A DNA stretch of 28,476 nucleotides from Cylindrotheca closterium (lineage: Eukaryota > Bacillariophyta > Bacillariophyceae > Bacillariales > Bacillariaceae): assembly GCA_933822405.4 (NCBI GenBank), contig CAKOGP040001090.1, positions 1-28,476 on the forward strand, read 5' to 3'. Under the pieces are notes generated by a model. That model was given only the letters and a program-made list of their open reading frames with translations, had not been told where the DNA came from and did no database searches. Positions within the stretch are counted from its first letter, which is position 1. Each line of letters begins with the position of its first letter. Position numbers and translations under genes: made by a program. Shown one piece after another: positions 1 to 9,282 of the stretch.

Positions 1-258
1 TTCTCATGGCTTGAGCAATATTTCCCTCGGAGTGTTCAAAAGTACCCAAGGCGTGATAAGAATGTGCAAAGGTAGGATCCAGCTGAATTGCTTTTTGGTA
101 GGCCCTTTTGATTCTCATTTTCGAGTCCTTTGAGCCGCCGTGATTGTTGTGATCCAACAATTGTGCTAGACCATGCCACAACCAAGGATTTTCTGGTTGC
201 TTTTGAAGCCCCGTTTGCAGTACTGATCGGGCCTTGATTGTTTTGCCTTGTTTGTTAC

Positions 259-2193
259 TGATCGTCAATACAATCCTTGAATGTATGTCCCATGGGATTG
301 GGATCCGCCAAGATTCACATATCCTGCAATTGTTCAACGTCGTCTCAACAATTGAAGTTCTATAGAAATTTGTCTGCCAACGAGGCCGCTCAAACCTTCT
401 CCCCCACCAACGCCACGCTCTCCAATGGGCAAAAACCCAAGACAATTTTGTCATTGCTCTCACTGACAAAAATCTGGGCTTTTGCATCATTGAAAAACGT
501 GAATATATCCATCGAGTTTGTACTCTGGTCTCAGATGTCAACTCCTACACTCGCCTCTCTCATGAGGAAGCCATACTTACTGCCGCCGCAGTTCAAGTTG
601 AAATTTTAGAATGGATTGCCGATAATCGAGTTTATCTTGCCTTGGACGAGATTAAGCTCATTAAAAGGCACATAAATCAAGTCAAAGACCCCTTTGCAGT
701 CTTTTACCCTCTATTTAAAATCCACAAAACGCCAGTTGCCACACGCCCTGTTGTCTCCTATTCCAGCAGTCTTCTCTATGCACTTGCCCTTTGGTGTGAC
801 AACAAATTACTCCCTATGGCTAAATCACAAAATGCATACCTCTCCAGTTCCTTTGAACTTCAAGCACAACTGTCCTCGCTTCAGTTACCACCCAATGCTA
901 AACTGTTCACTGCAGACACACGTGTGATGTACACCAACATCCCCACTAGAGAGTGTCTAGACAGTATCCGCGAATACTTACAAGAACACTATGACAACTT
1001 TACACACGTTGATCATGAAAGTCTGCTCTCTGCTCTATCCATTGTTATGAATAACAATCTCTTTTGCTTTGGCGACATGTACTGGCTCCAAAATAACAGA
1101 GCCGCTATGGGCGCTCCACCCTGCCCATCTTGGGCTATGATGTACTTTGCTCCACATTGTCTACTATAAACGATACATTGATGATGTCTTTGGAATTTGG
1201 CTCCAACAACCTGGCGATGACCAGGCCTAGAACCTCTTCAAAGCACACCTGAACACTTCTGCCCTCGTGTGGGACTTACTGAACGCTCCCGTTTGGCTGT
1301 GTTTTTGGATCTTCACATTTCCATCACAAACACCAATGAGATACACACCGATCTCTATGAGAAGCCACTGAACCTTCATGCCTACATCCCTCCTCATTCT
1401 GCACATCCCCCTGGAGTCCTTCAAAGTATGATCAAAGGCATGATCTACAGATTTAAACCCTTGAGTCCGACCAAAAGAAAAACATTCTCCAGTTTTATTG
1501 TCACCTGGTTCAACGTGGCTACAAACCTGATGGACTAACACCCATCTTCAATGAGGCTGTAGCTCAAGTCTATTGCTCTTCAACTACACCTCCTCCACCA
1601 GGAGCTTTACAACCACCTGCTCCTTCTTGACACCTATATTCTTCCACCTTCAATACCATCCGAGCGACCCGCCATCTCACGACATCCAACGTATTTGGCG
1701 ACGCACTCTTTTCCGCCCCGCTGGATCTCGGCTCACACAGGAGAGGCAAGATTGGCATCAACCGTATGATCGTATGCTACAGTTGCGCACCTAATCTCGA
1801 GAATCTTGTCTCGAGTAAACGAAACTTGGAATTTGTAGACAGCCCAACAGTGTCATCATTCTTTGATGATTAGATCACCTGCGGGCCTTTTTTTTCTCCA
1901 CTCTCTGTTTGTTTCCCTACATTTCTCTTCCACGATTGGGAGAGTTTTTCCTCTCTTGTTCTATATGGGCCGCCCCAAATGACTGTTGCAGCACGTGGCA
2001 ATTAGCCCAATGGTACTTGTCTACGTTATCCTCACCACACCCACTAGTTTTCTTTAAAATCCTGGTTTGGTGAAACTAGTTACCTCATAAAGTTACTAGT
2101 TGGATACGCCTTCCTTACTTCTAGCTCTCTTCTAGTAGTATAGACGACTGTCACCAGTAAAGCACAGACACCTTCGGGGTCTTGCTCGCTCAT
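259..2193 (+). mobile_element. Decayed Penelope-like retroelement inserted antisense in the SAP-TPR gene
   Basis: The stretch between the two halves of the TPR coding sequence carries a reverse transcriptase remnant in the opposite orientation (about 366-1873) and about 320 bp of non-coding 3' sequence with a T-run and repeated CTAGT motifs. Boundaries are set only by where the host protein reading stops (about 2193) and resumes (about 258), so they are accurate to perhaps 15 bp. I found no convincing target-site duplication. No endonuclease (GIY-YIG) domain is visible, so the copy is 3'-limited, truncated, or of an endonuclease-lacking type. Confidence 0.65.
366..1873 (+). pseudogene. Penelope-like reverse transcriptase, frameshifted remnant
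   Basis: Conserved blocks occur in order but in changing frames. NFVIALTDKNLGFCIIEK comes first, then FYPLFKIHKTPVATRPVVS (the Y-LPKIHK...RPIVS block typical of Penelope-like RTs). Next are LFTADTRVMYTNIP (palm motif A with its Asp) and AAMGAPPCPSWAMMYF (motif B region). The catalytic YIDD is at 1174-1185 in the next frame (RYIDDVFGIW). FLDLHISI and LYEKPLNLHAYIPPHSAHPP follow, then RGYKPDGLTPIFNEAV and a C-terminal INRMIVCYSCAPNLENL ending at TAG 1871-1873. At least four frame changes (near 1150, 1250, 1505 and 1745) and a stop at about 1228 make it non-functional. Penelope-like is preferred over non-LTR because of the KIHK and LYTNIP-type blocks and the LYEKP...H.Y.P..S.HP signature. The N-terminal limit is uncertain because an in-frame TAG lies at 363-365. 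Confidence 0.75.
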
Positions 2194-2762
2194 CTGCAGT
2201 ACACTCTGCCATCGTTGGGTGTGACAGTCAACAAGGTTTGCAAAAGTTGAATGGAAGTTTCTTGATCTCCAGCCTGATCCACGTGTTTGGATACCATGTA
2301 TATTTCTTTGGCTCGGACATTGGAAGAATATTGGGAAGAAGGAGTTTCCAAAGTCTTTTTCAGATTTTGCAAGTACTCCTTGGACGAGGATAACGACAAG
2401 TCTGCGTGCCTGTTCCGCAACCGTTGCTGTTGTTCCTCTTGCTGTTTCTTACTCGCTGGCGGAATAGATCCTTGTCGCTTTAGTCTATGAATTTCCCTTC
2501 GTTTTTTGCGCAAGGACTCCAAGTCCACAGTTCGAGACCATTCCTCCAACGAGTTGGGCGACTTGGCAGAAGCTTCCATCTCGTTACTTCGAATACTATA
2601 TTCGTCTTCGTCCAAGAGCATTTCATCATCATCGTCGTCTTCGTCATCAAACCATTCCGCAACAAAGTCTTTTGGTGGCTGCTGCTTTCGTTGTTTTTGT
2701 TTTTGTTGTTGTGCAGCACTCCAATCCAATAGACGATCCTGCAGGTCTGCCTTGTTCCCCAT

Positions 2763-2902
2763 CTACAACAGAGAGAAAGAGAGAATAAATACATTCATTT
2801 CAGTGTGAGTATAATATGTATTCGATCAATCAAGCAATTTTAATCAATCAACAATGCAATACGGTATCACCTCCACCATCCTACATTTTGCATTCTACAT
2901 AC
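2763..2902 (-). other. Spliceosomal intron in the SAP-TPR gene
   Basis: On the minus strand the donor is CTCAAG|GTATGT and the acceptor is a pyrimidine-rich CTCTGTTGTAG|ATGGGG, giving a 140-nt phase-0 intron. Joining the exons restores one continuous SAP motif (KRGLLK + MGNKADLQDRLLDW). That is the reason for choosing splicing over two separate genes, although the downstream exon happens to begin with ATG. Confidence 0.8.
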
Positions 2903-3166
2903 CTTGAGTAGACCTCGTTTGGCACATGCTTCTTTGAGTTCTGGCACCTTGGACGCCAAGATTTGCCCCTTGGGAAGAATCTTGAGTCCATTGTCCTCTT
3001 GCCGTATTGTTGTTCTTGTTGTTGTTGTTGTCGTCGTGGTTGTAGTAGCATTGTTATTATTATCCTTAATGTTACCATGGGCCAAACGAGCATTCATGGC
3101 TTGAAACCCAATGTCTCCCGCATCCACATTGTTCCAGGTTTCCAAATTGACATTGGAACGCCCCAC

Positions 3167-3788
3167 TGCGGAGACTGGAATACATCAAATCCCAAGACGC
3201 AATAGTTTTTTTCGGGAATGGACGGTTTTGAGTCAAGTAGTGTATCATCCACTGGCCGACTGGTGACATCAGCATCGCTTTTGTCAAACCACCCTCTCTG
3301 AAAGGAACACCTTCCACGGACGGGGATACCAATAGACTTCCAACGGTGCGCTCCCAATCCTTCAAGTGCCACCGATTCACCTTTGCTTCCAGCACATTCA
3401 CATTTGCCCACTCTTGGTGGCGTTTGATACGCTGGAATCCTCTTGTGTTATTGTCACACATATCAATCAGCCACTGGACGTATCTGGACGAGGTCTCCGC
3501 ATCCTGGGCACTACAGAGCAACCATTTCATTGTAATCTGGCACCATAATGAGGACAAAGGACCGCCAGGAGAATTATGTGGGCGCTCTTTTGTTAAGAAC
3601 ATACTGGATGGCATATCTTCCAGATTCGACACCACTTCTTCATCACCTGAATCAACAATCAACACTGTTCTGCGCTGGCTGGTGCATGGGGTTATCGGTA
3701 ATTTGATTCGATGTCTGTCGTTTCTGCTGAGAAGATCACTGCAGCAGGCGCTTATTGCTGTTGGTCTAGATTGCGGGTATGTTGTCAA
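3167..3788 (-). other. Possible upstream coding exon(s) of the SAP-TPR gene
   Basis: A minus-strand frame stays open from 3788 to 3072 and gives protein-like sequence (for example MKWLLCSAQDAETSSRYVQW, and later MSPVGQWMIHYLTQNRPF). The frame of the SAP exon is different and has a TGA about 20 nt upstream of 3166, so the two must be joined by splicing or were separated by a frameshift. Candidate acceptors are the CAGs just upstream of the SAP exon (near 3168 and 3177). No strong GTAAG-type donor is visible, and a run of seven A around 3210 is a plausible frameshift site. I do not recognise a domain. The true start codon is unresolved: the open frame begins before any ATG, and the first in-frame ATG lies well inside it, near 3615. 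Confidence 0.35.
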
Positions 3789-5043
3789 ACCGATGAATGT
3801 TTGACATCTCGCCTTTTACCATGACCCATTGGACCCAGCAGAGATACCCAGAAGAGATGTGAAAGAAAATTGGACTGAGGACAGAACACTAGTAGCGGCT
3901 TCTGTCACGACAATGAGCAGGGATGTGCTGGAGCGGCAATCATACCGCTGTTCGAGTTTTGTTGCTCCTAGAATGAATGACTTCATAGCCGAAGGACTCT
4001 ATATTATAATGTAGCATATTAATTGATTGTAAACCGTTTACTATGAACGCAACTAGCAGTTTTTAATGATCCATGTCCGCCCTTCCTATAGAAGCAACCT
4101 GGAGGACGATAACCAAAATATCCATTTCCCCCCTTCTAGCCGGCGTATTCTCTCCTAGAAGTATCGGGTCGACAGCCGTCTTGGTGTATTTTGGAATGAT
4201 CCTACATGTCAACCAATGGAGGGCCTTGTGCACTACTTCACGCCCAAACAACGAAAAAGAGAAAAACATCAAAGTCATCATGATTTCTATCAAACTATTT
4301 TAGGTCTTTCCAAGATATGCCTGGGCATTGTTACTTCATCTCATTCACCATACTGGAAGGATAATTTTCTTCGCTGTCTCATTGCCGGGGCAGGGCGTTG
4401 AAGGATGTGCCATGTAAACCCTTGCCAGAATCATCGCCTATTTTGGGAAGAACTTCTTCTTCCTCTTGATGTAGCTTGAAAAGGAGTCGAAGAGGATGTG
4501 CCCCAAGGTCCTGTCACTGTGCACAATAGCTGGTATCGATTGAGGCATCGTGATTCTTCCAGAGGTTGTACGTCCCTGAGCTGGCTGGGTGCCTCCCGTG
4601 TATGGCTCCTCTCATCAGCGTTCTTGGAGTGAAATACACTGCATTATTTAATTGGTATAAGTTTACGGTACCAATTCCAGAAAGTTTTACAGCGAGCCGC
4701 TTTTCTACGAGGTGCGCCATAATAAACGTACACAAAACCGTACATTCCCACGGGCGCATGGTACTTTTGGATCTTGGAAGATTCGCTCCCGGGAAGGTTT
4801 CTGGTGAGGGTATAAGTTGTAACAGTTGAGAATTGTATGCGTTATAACTATTATGGACTATCTGTCCGTCTGTGCCATTGAATTGTGTGACAAAAACAAA
4901 AACAATACTGTCAATGATGTTCTTTGCAATAATAACAGTACTGTATGTTTGTAGCACCAATTTGTTTGGCAATTCACAACTGCTAGGCAGCGATTCTATC
5001 CAAAACGGCGCTTGTCTGTGCCCTGCCTGCCCATAGGAATTCT
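3789..5043. other. Intergenic region, no gene recognised
   Basis: About 1.25 kb with only short, protein-unlike open frames on both strands. I see no RNA gene, conserved motif or repeat structure here that I can name. Confidence 0.5.
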
Positions 5044-5044
5044 A

Positions 5045-5065
5045 TAATAATAATAATAATAATAA
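5045..5065. repeat. (TAA)n microsatellite, probable retroelement tail
   Basis: Seven uninterrupted TAA units. On the minus strand this is a TTA-repeat run lying directly after the 3' UTR of retroelement copy 1. Copy 2 ends in a shorter TTA-rich run at the same place, so this is most simply the 3' tail of the element. Confidence 0.75.
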
Positions 5066-5854
5066 CTGAGACATTAATCATTAGTAGGATGCTACTCTAG
5101 GGGCATTTGATTGCCGGTGAAATATTTGGCTGTAAAGGTCAAGTACTGTGGAGCGGTGAGTCAACAACAAGTTTGAACCATGTGAGGCATCTGTACATAG
5201 GCAGAAGTTGCCTAAGTCATGACTTCTCCCGCAGCAAGGCGGGGTGAATTCGGGGCACTTGTTGTCCCACAAACTTTGGGGAGCGTTCAGGAGGTGAAGC
5301 AGAAAACATAGTCCGTAGGCTACTGCATTGAGCCCGCAGAGAGCGACAATAGTCCTTGCGCTCGTGTCAAAGTAGCTTCAGCCACTCTTCCTTGTCCACC
5401 AGTGATTTACAAAGGACGCTGTGACAGCATGTCAGCATGCGTCAGATTTCCTGAGGTAAATCAGCTGAACCCATATCAAACTGAGAGTGAATCCCCTCAT
5501 TGACAACACAGTGACGGTCACAGAGCTGAACATTGTCATCCGAATGTTGAACGGTGTTCTGTTGTTCCCACATATAGAACCCAAGTGAGATGAGTTGCTG
5601 GGAGAGACGGGAAGCCCACAGAGAAACTGACTGACGACTGCAAATCTTGTCAAAATAACTTTGTTGTAGTGACAGTCACAATGATGCTAGCCTTCCTTCC
5701 AAAAGTCCTTGACACCCAATAGCTTCCTGGGCCAGAAAGGCGGGGCGAATGGTCTGAGAGATCCAACGAGAGGTGTGTCGTGATGGATCGCGGACACCCA
5801 GAAGAAGATGGAGTATGGTATGTTTAATGGCAGGCAAGGTGAGATGCATACCCA

Positions 5855-6214
5855 TTAGAGCGAGAGAGCTGTCACCCTCCGGTCCCATTTGTCCTTGGCC
5901 GACGCTGCCAGACATTGTGGAACATGCAAGTGATCTTCAAACTGGCCGCACCGAGGACATGCAGCAGATGATTTGAGGCCCCAATACACTTTGAACTTGC
6001 CCCTGCCACGCATGCCCACCCAATGTTTTGTAATCCAGTGCTGGAGTCCGGCAGGGAGGGACCGCATAGCGTGACCCAGGGTCTCCCAATCAATGAGGTT
6101 TTCAGCTTCTTCAGAAATCACTCTATGGTCCTTCCATTGTTGCCAAAGGTGTGGAAGTGTCACGCATTCCTGAATGAATTTATCACTCAGCCGGGACTGC
6201 TTTGTGTCAGCCAC
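5855..6214 (-). pseudogene. Retroelement ORF fragment with CCHC-like zinc knuckle
   Basis: The longest open piece of copy 1, about 119 codons, has no initiator of its own because its frame simply opens after a stop. It contains LSDKFIQECVTLPHLWQQWK, a helical IDWETLGHAMRSLP segment and the WITKHWVGMRGRGKF block, then C-x2-C-x7-H-x3-C. This layout is familiar from the C-terminal part of diatom reverse-transcriptase-bearing retroelement polyproteins. The zinc knuckle probably binds nucleic acid during target-primed reverse transcription. It is not an independent gene. Confidence 0.6.
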
Positions 6215-6880
6215 AAAAAGAGCCGCCAGTTCAGTGAAGAACCAAGGATTGCGAGGGATGAGTTAGTGGGCTGCCTCAAGTTCCTTGCGGAAATCCACTG
6301 CCATGCCGTCTACCTCCAGGTTTTTCTTTTCCCACCAAGTGACTTCATCAAATAAGTTGGACTTGTCCAAATGTCCGTAAACATGTCACGGGGACCAAGA
6401 CACTGGATGTGTACGCCCAGGCAGTTTGAGGCCAGTGATAAGGGGTCCAAGAAGTGTCATCGCAAAAACCGTTCCAGATGCATCGGCGGACATAGCAACC
6501 ATTGGCACTGGTGATATCTGACACAGTAGTCACTTGAAGGAACATCCGGCACCAGTTAAGCCAGAGAAGTTTGTCCTGATCAACCTCCAGATCAATGAAC
6601 AAGTCAATCAGAAGGGCGTCATGGTGGCATCGCAAGGACAAGGCCAGAGAGTCAAAGGCCACATACATATCCAGTGACTCGAGCTCCTTTCATACTTGTT
6701 TCAGCCAGGTATCAGAGGCCAGAATGGTTGTGTTCTGGTAAGCTTGCTGCAGAAGACCAAAGGAGGTACCAGTTGCTACACAATCTTCTTGGGTGTTGGA
6801 ATCTTCTTTTTAGGAGTGTTTTGGATTGTTTTCAGTTGTTGAGTGTCAGACTAGGCAGCGTCTCCCTTTACTAGCTGCTA

Positions 6881-7247
6881 TGGAATTCCATGTCTAGACT
6901 GTGATTTGCTGTCAATCAGATATTGCTTTCATACATATTGAATCGAGTCTGCCCATTGGCGGTTAGACTCCTCATTGTATCCTGCAAATTGTCTGTGTTG
7001 CTGTGGATGAACAGGAAGATGGTGAAGAAGGGCCAAGCTGACGGTATTGGGGGACGTGCCAGAGACAATCGCGCAACAGACGAACAACGCGGAGCATGCA
7101 TTGCCTCTTCCCACAAAAGAACAAGGATCCAAACACAAATATGGTGCAATGAAAAGTAAAAAGTAACAATGCATGTCTCCATTCTAACCTTGAGGCAACC
7201 TTTATTACTACCTACATTCTCCTAGTCACATGCTGTTTTCTAGGTTA
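6881..7247. other. Intergenic region between retroelement remnants
   Basis: No gene recognised. Short overlapping open frames on both strands (around 6916-7182) have no protein-like composition and are probably chance. Confidence 0.45.
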
Positions 7248-7741
7248 CTGCAAGGGTGTTTTACCTTCAATCTCCTGACAAGCTGATGCCTCTACTTTCT
7301 CCAGCAGAAATTTGTGGAAGAATCCAATTTGTTCCAATCGTGCTTCCTTTTCCAATGGGAGTTGCCTTCCATCCTTGATCTATCTTTTCATGAAATGAAA
7401 CAAGTCCCTCACCTGTTTCTTTTCCAATTAGGTCATCTTTGTTCCGTCCCCAACAAAAAGCCAAACTATCTCTTTGGTACTTTTCTTTGATGCTGCAATG
7501 TAAACAGGCCTTCCACTGAGGGCCTTTTCAGTTTCCCTCACATCTTGTAGCATATCTACCAAAGGATAATTTGGGGCTACCAATTCTTACAACTTGCCGC
7601 TAGACCTTTCCTTAAAAGCCAGCAGTATGTGTAATCCTTTGGACGTCAGAATCGTTCTTGGTGAAAAATCCAGCATCACAACAAAGTATGGACCATTTGG
7701 GATAGGTTTTCCACTTACATACGTCTCAATCATCTTTTGTC

Positions 7742-7755
7742 TCTCAGCTGCAAAT
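7742..7755. repeat. Left copy of 14-bp target-site duplication
   Basis: TCTCAGCTGCAAAT, identical to 8507-8520, lying immediately before the first base of retroelement copy 2. Confidence 0.7.
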
Positions 7756-8506
7756 ACCCTGGACCAATGGTTGGACACCCAAGTGACCGACCTAGCCATC
7801 AAACATGCCATCCTCCTCCTTATTCAAGGTGTCCGTGATCCGTCCCTTCCTTCCCTACAGGATGTCCCCGGCCGCCTCTGTAGGGCCTTCCGCTCTCAAC
7901 AATGCATTGGCTATCAAGGACTCTTGGAAGGACTGCTGTCTTGTCAATGGGCCCCCTTGCAGGAAGAATACCTACAGTTGCGTGGGAGGCAGCTCTCCCA
8001 CTCTGTGGGTTTCTTGTCTCTTGCACCAGCTGATCTTGATGGGGTTCCGGATGTGAGAACATCGGAACCTAGTGCAACATTTGGAGGATAATGTGCACCT
8101 AGTACGTGAGCATAGCCGGCAGGTCAATGACAGGATTCATTCTCAGTTTGATATGGGCCCAACCAACCTTCCAAAGATTGTCCAGCGCATGCTCTCAGTC
8201 AAGAGGAGTGGTTAAAGCTGCTGAAAATGGAACACACGGCCTATCGCCGCGCTCTGGTGCCTCAAGGCCGCATTCTCCATCGCTTTTTCCATGATCCTAA
8301 GGACCAAGTCCCCTAACCCCTGTTTTGTGGAAGAGTCCGGACCCACTGGTTCTGACTAGAGCAACTTCTGTTTGCCAGATGCCTCTCATGGTTCAAACTT
8401 GTTGTTAACTTGCCGCTTCCTCCCAGTACCTGACCTTTCCACCAGCAATCCTATGGTGCGCTAGATAGCATTTCATTGATTAACATTTCAGTAATTATTA
8501 TTATTT
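7756..8506 (+). mobile_element. Non-LTR retroelement copy 2, 5'-truncated, with target-site duplication
   Basis: A 751-bp plus-strand insertion bounded by a perfect 14-bp direct repeat. It begins inside the ORF (TLDQWLDTQVTDLAIKHAIL, then IQGVRDPSLPSL and CIGYQGLLEGLL) and continues through frame changes to RIHSQFDMGPTNLPKIVQRM, EEWLKLLKMEHTAYRRALVP and RILHRFFHDPKD near 8305. A 3' UTR homologous to that of copy 1 follows (28-nt block at 8379-8406), then a TTA-rich tail at about 8493-8506. Truncation at the 5' end, a simple-repeat tail and a direct repeat of this length are the signature of target-primed reverse transcription, as in LINEs. Coding frames are broken, so the copy is dead. Confidence 0.75.
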
Positions 8507-8520
8507 TCTCAGCTGCAAAT
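8507..8520. repeat. Right copy of 14-bp target-site duplication
   Basis: TCTCAGCTGCAAAT, identical to 7742-7755, lying immediately after the TTA-rich tail of retroelement copy 2. Confidence 0.7.
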
Positions 8521-8570
8521 GATACTCCTCTTGCTCTTCCGCTCCTGTCCGCTCCTTTGCTACTTCCTAC

Positions 8571-9282
8571 CTAAGCTGGGACTGTGAAAAACCACCCCCG
8601 GTGTCGTTCATCTTCTTGAACCTCTGCTGACTCTCTCTGCATACCCAATCCCCATATAAGCACCTGGTGGCCCAAAAGCTCCCACTGCCTGCTGGTGGGG
8701 AGAAAAGGATCTACATCCATTGCGCTGACCTACAACAGATCACGAGTCACGCATCTGTGTTCGATACAGTAAATGAAAGCGGAATCACCCAATGACAAGA
8801 TTTTCACCTGTTTTTTTAATATATATCTATAATTTTTCTTCTTTGCCCATGACACGCATTTGCCACAACTAAATTTCCATGCCTACAGTAAATCATACCA
8901 TGTACAGTATCCCTACATATAGTACCACCAAATCTGATGGGTGTACTATACTACTACTACTTACGATACTCTACGGTACCATACCCCCGAACAAGCTCTA
9001 TACCGATTTCCCCTCCCCTGGAGAGCTGGTTATTGTCTTTGGGATGAAACATCAAACGATATCCAGTGACTTCTACCCACGATAAAGTATGTTTATGCAG
9101 TGAGGGGACGTACAGACGTTACCGTTTTTGGGGGTATACGTTTCCGCCGGTCACTGCACTACAGTATCCTCCCCTGTTTGACTGACTCGACTCTTTCACA
9201 ATGTTTCGCGCATTGGATTGCGTGCGTGGATCTGTCTCGAAACGACCCTTCTCTTCCACCACATTTTATTATACTCTTCCCA
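8571..9282 (+). promoter_or_regulatory. Upstream region of the UTP10/HEATR1-like gene
   Basis: No gene recognised. An AT-rich stretch with TTTTTTTAATATATATC (about 8812-8828) and TACTA/GTACC-rich sequence (about 8890-8985) precede the gene and may belong to its promoter and 5' UTR. The open frame of the gene extends upstream to 9100 but has no ATG before 9283. Confidence 0.35.

Larger units (their letters stand above)
1..3166 (-). pseudogene. SAP-domain TPR/HAT-repeat protein gene, split by a retroelement, 3' end off-window
   Basis: Read on the minus strand. The exon at about 2903-3166 encodes an Asn/Thr-rich linker and then the start of a SAP motif (VPELKEACAKRGLLK). A 140-nt intron (2763-2902, GTATGT...TTGTAG) follows. 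The next exon completes the SAP helix-turn-helix (NKADLQDRLLDW), then gives Gln/Lys-rich and acidic Asp runs, a coiled basic stretch, and the first TPR-like helix ending TVTPNDGRVYCR at a stop near 2190. The repeat series resumes at about 1-258 (QGKTIKARSVLQTGLQKQ, then NPWLWHGLAQL, then FAHSYHALGTFEHSEGNIAQ). These are the tandem helices of Mbb1/HCF107-type RNA-binding HAT/TPR proteins, which act in organelle mRNA maturation. SAP motifs bind nucleic acid. About 1.9 kb of retroelement separates the two halves. No splice pair of matching phase flanks it, so I read this as an exon interruption and hence a broken gene. The reading that an intron houses the element is less likely. The exon parts are confident; the pseudogene status is inferred. 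Confidence 0.7.
5044..6880 (-). mobile_element. Non-LTR (LINE-type) retroelement copy 1, decayed, TTA-repeat tail
   Basis: Read on the minus strand from about 6880 towards 5044. It carries fragments of a retroelement ORF C-terminal region: WLNWCRMFLQVTTVSDITSA, then LPAGLQHWITKHWVGMRGRG. A zinc knuckle CPRCGQFEDHLHVPQC follows (5912-5959), then IKHTILHLLLGVRDPS, then IHSQFDMGSADLP (about 5455-5500) and KEEWLKLL. The frames are interrupted by stops and shifts. The 3' UTR (about 5300-5070) closely matches that of copy 2, including a 28-nt block at 5163-5190 with one mismatch. The copy ends in a TTA-repeat tail (TAA repeats at 5045-5065 on the plus strand). The reverse transcriptase domain itself is not visible, so this is a 5'-truncated copy. 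The 5' limit is approximate and I could not find a convincing target-site duplication. Confidence 0.65.
7248..8570 (-). pseudogene. Decayed unidentified minus-strand ORF, interrupted by retroelement copy 2
   Basis: One minus-strand frame from about 7755 down to about 7248 reads as protein-like sequence with three in-frame stops: KMIETYVSGKPIPNGPYF, then LDFSPRTILTSKGLHILLAF, KERSSGKL, stop (TAA 7587-7589), then YPLVDMLQDVRETEKALSG, VYIAASKKSTKEIVWLFVGD, stop, and FFHKFLLEKVEASACQEIEG. If retroelement copy 2 is removed at its flanking 14-bp repeat, minus-strand open sequence continues beyond 8520 for a short distance. I do not recognise the family. It may be an older mobile-element ORF or a dead host gene. 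Confidence 0.35.

Noticed and set aside
277..609. Open frame of about 110 codons in the Penelope-like element
   Set aside because: The frame holding the conserved RT blocks is another one (NFVIALTDKNLGF and onward); this one is a shadow.
2904..3205. Hydrophobic Val/Cys-rich plus-strand frames that look like membrane segments
   Set aside because: They are the antisense of the Thr/Asn repeat in the SAP-TPR gene.
5040..6900. A target-site duplication for retroelement copy 1
   Set aside because: The only shared word found near both ends is GGAATTC (about 5036-5042 and 6882-6888). It is too short and not cleanly abutting the ends, so I did not call it.
9100..9282. Upstream extension of the UTP10-like frame to 9100
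   Set aside because: It starts with GTG and contains no ATG before 9283; the family N-terminus begins at the Met-Met at 9283-9288.
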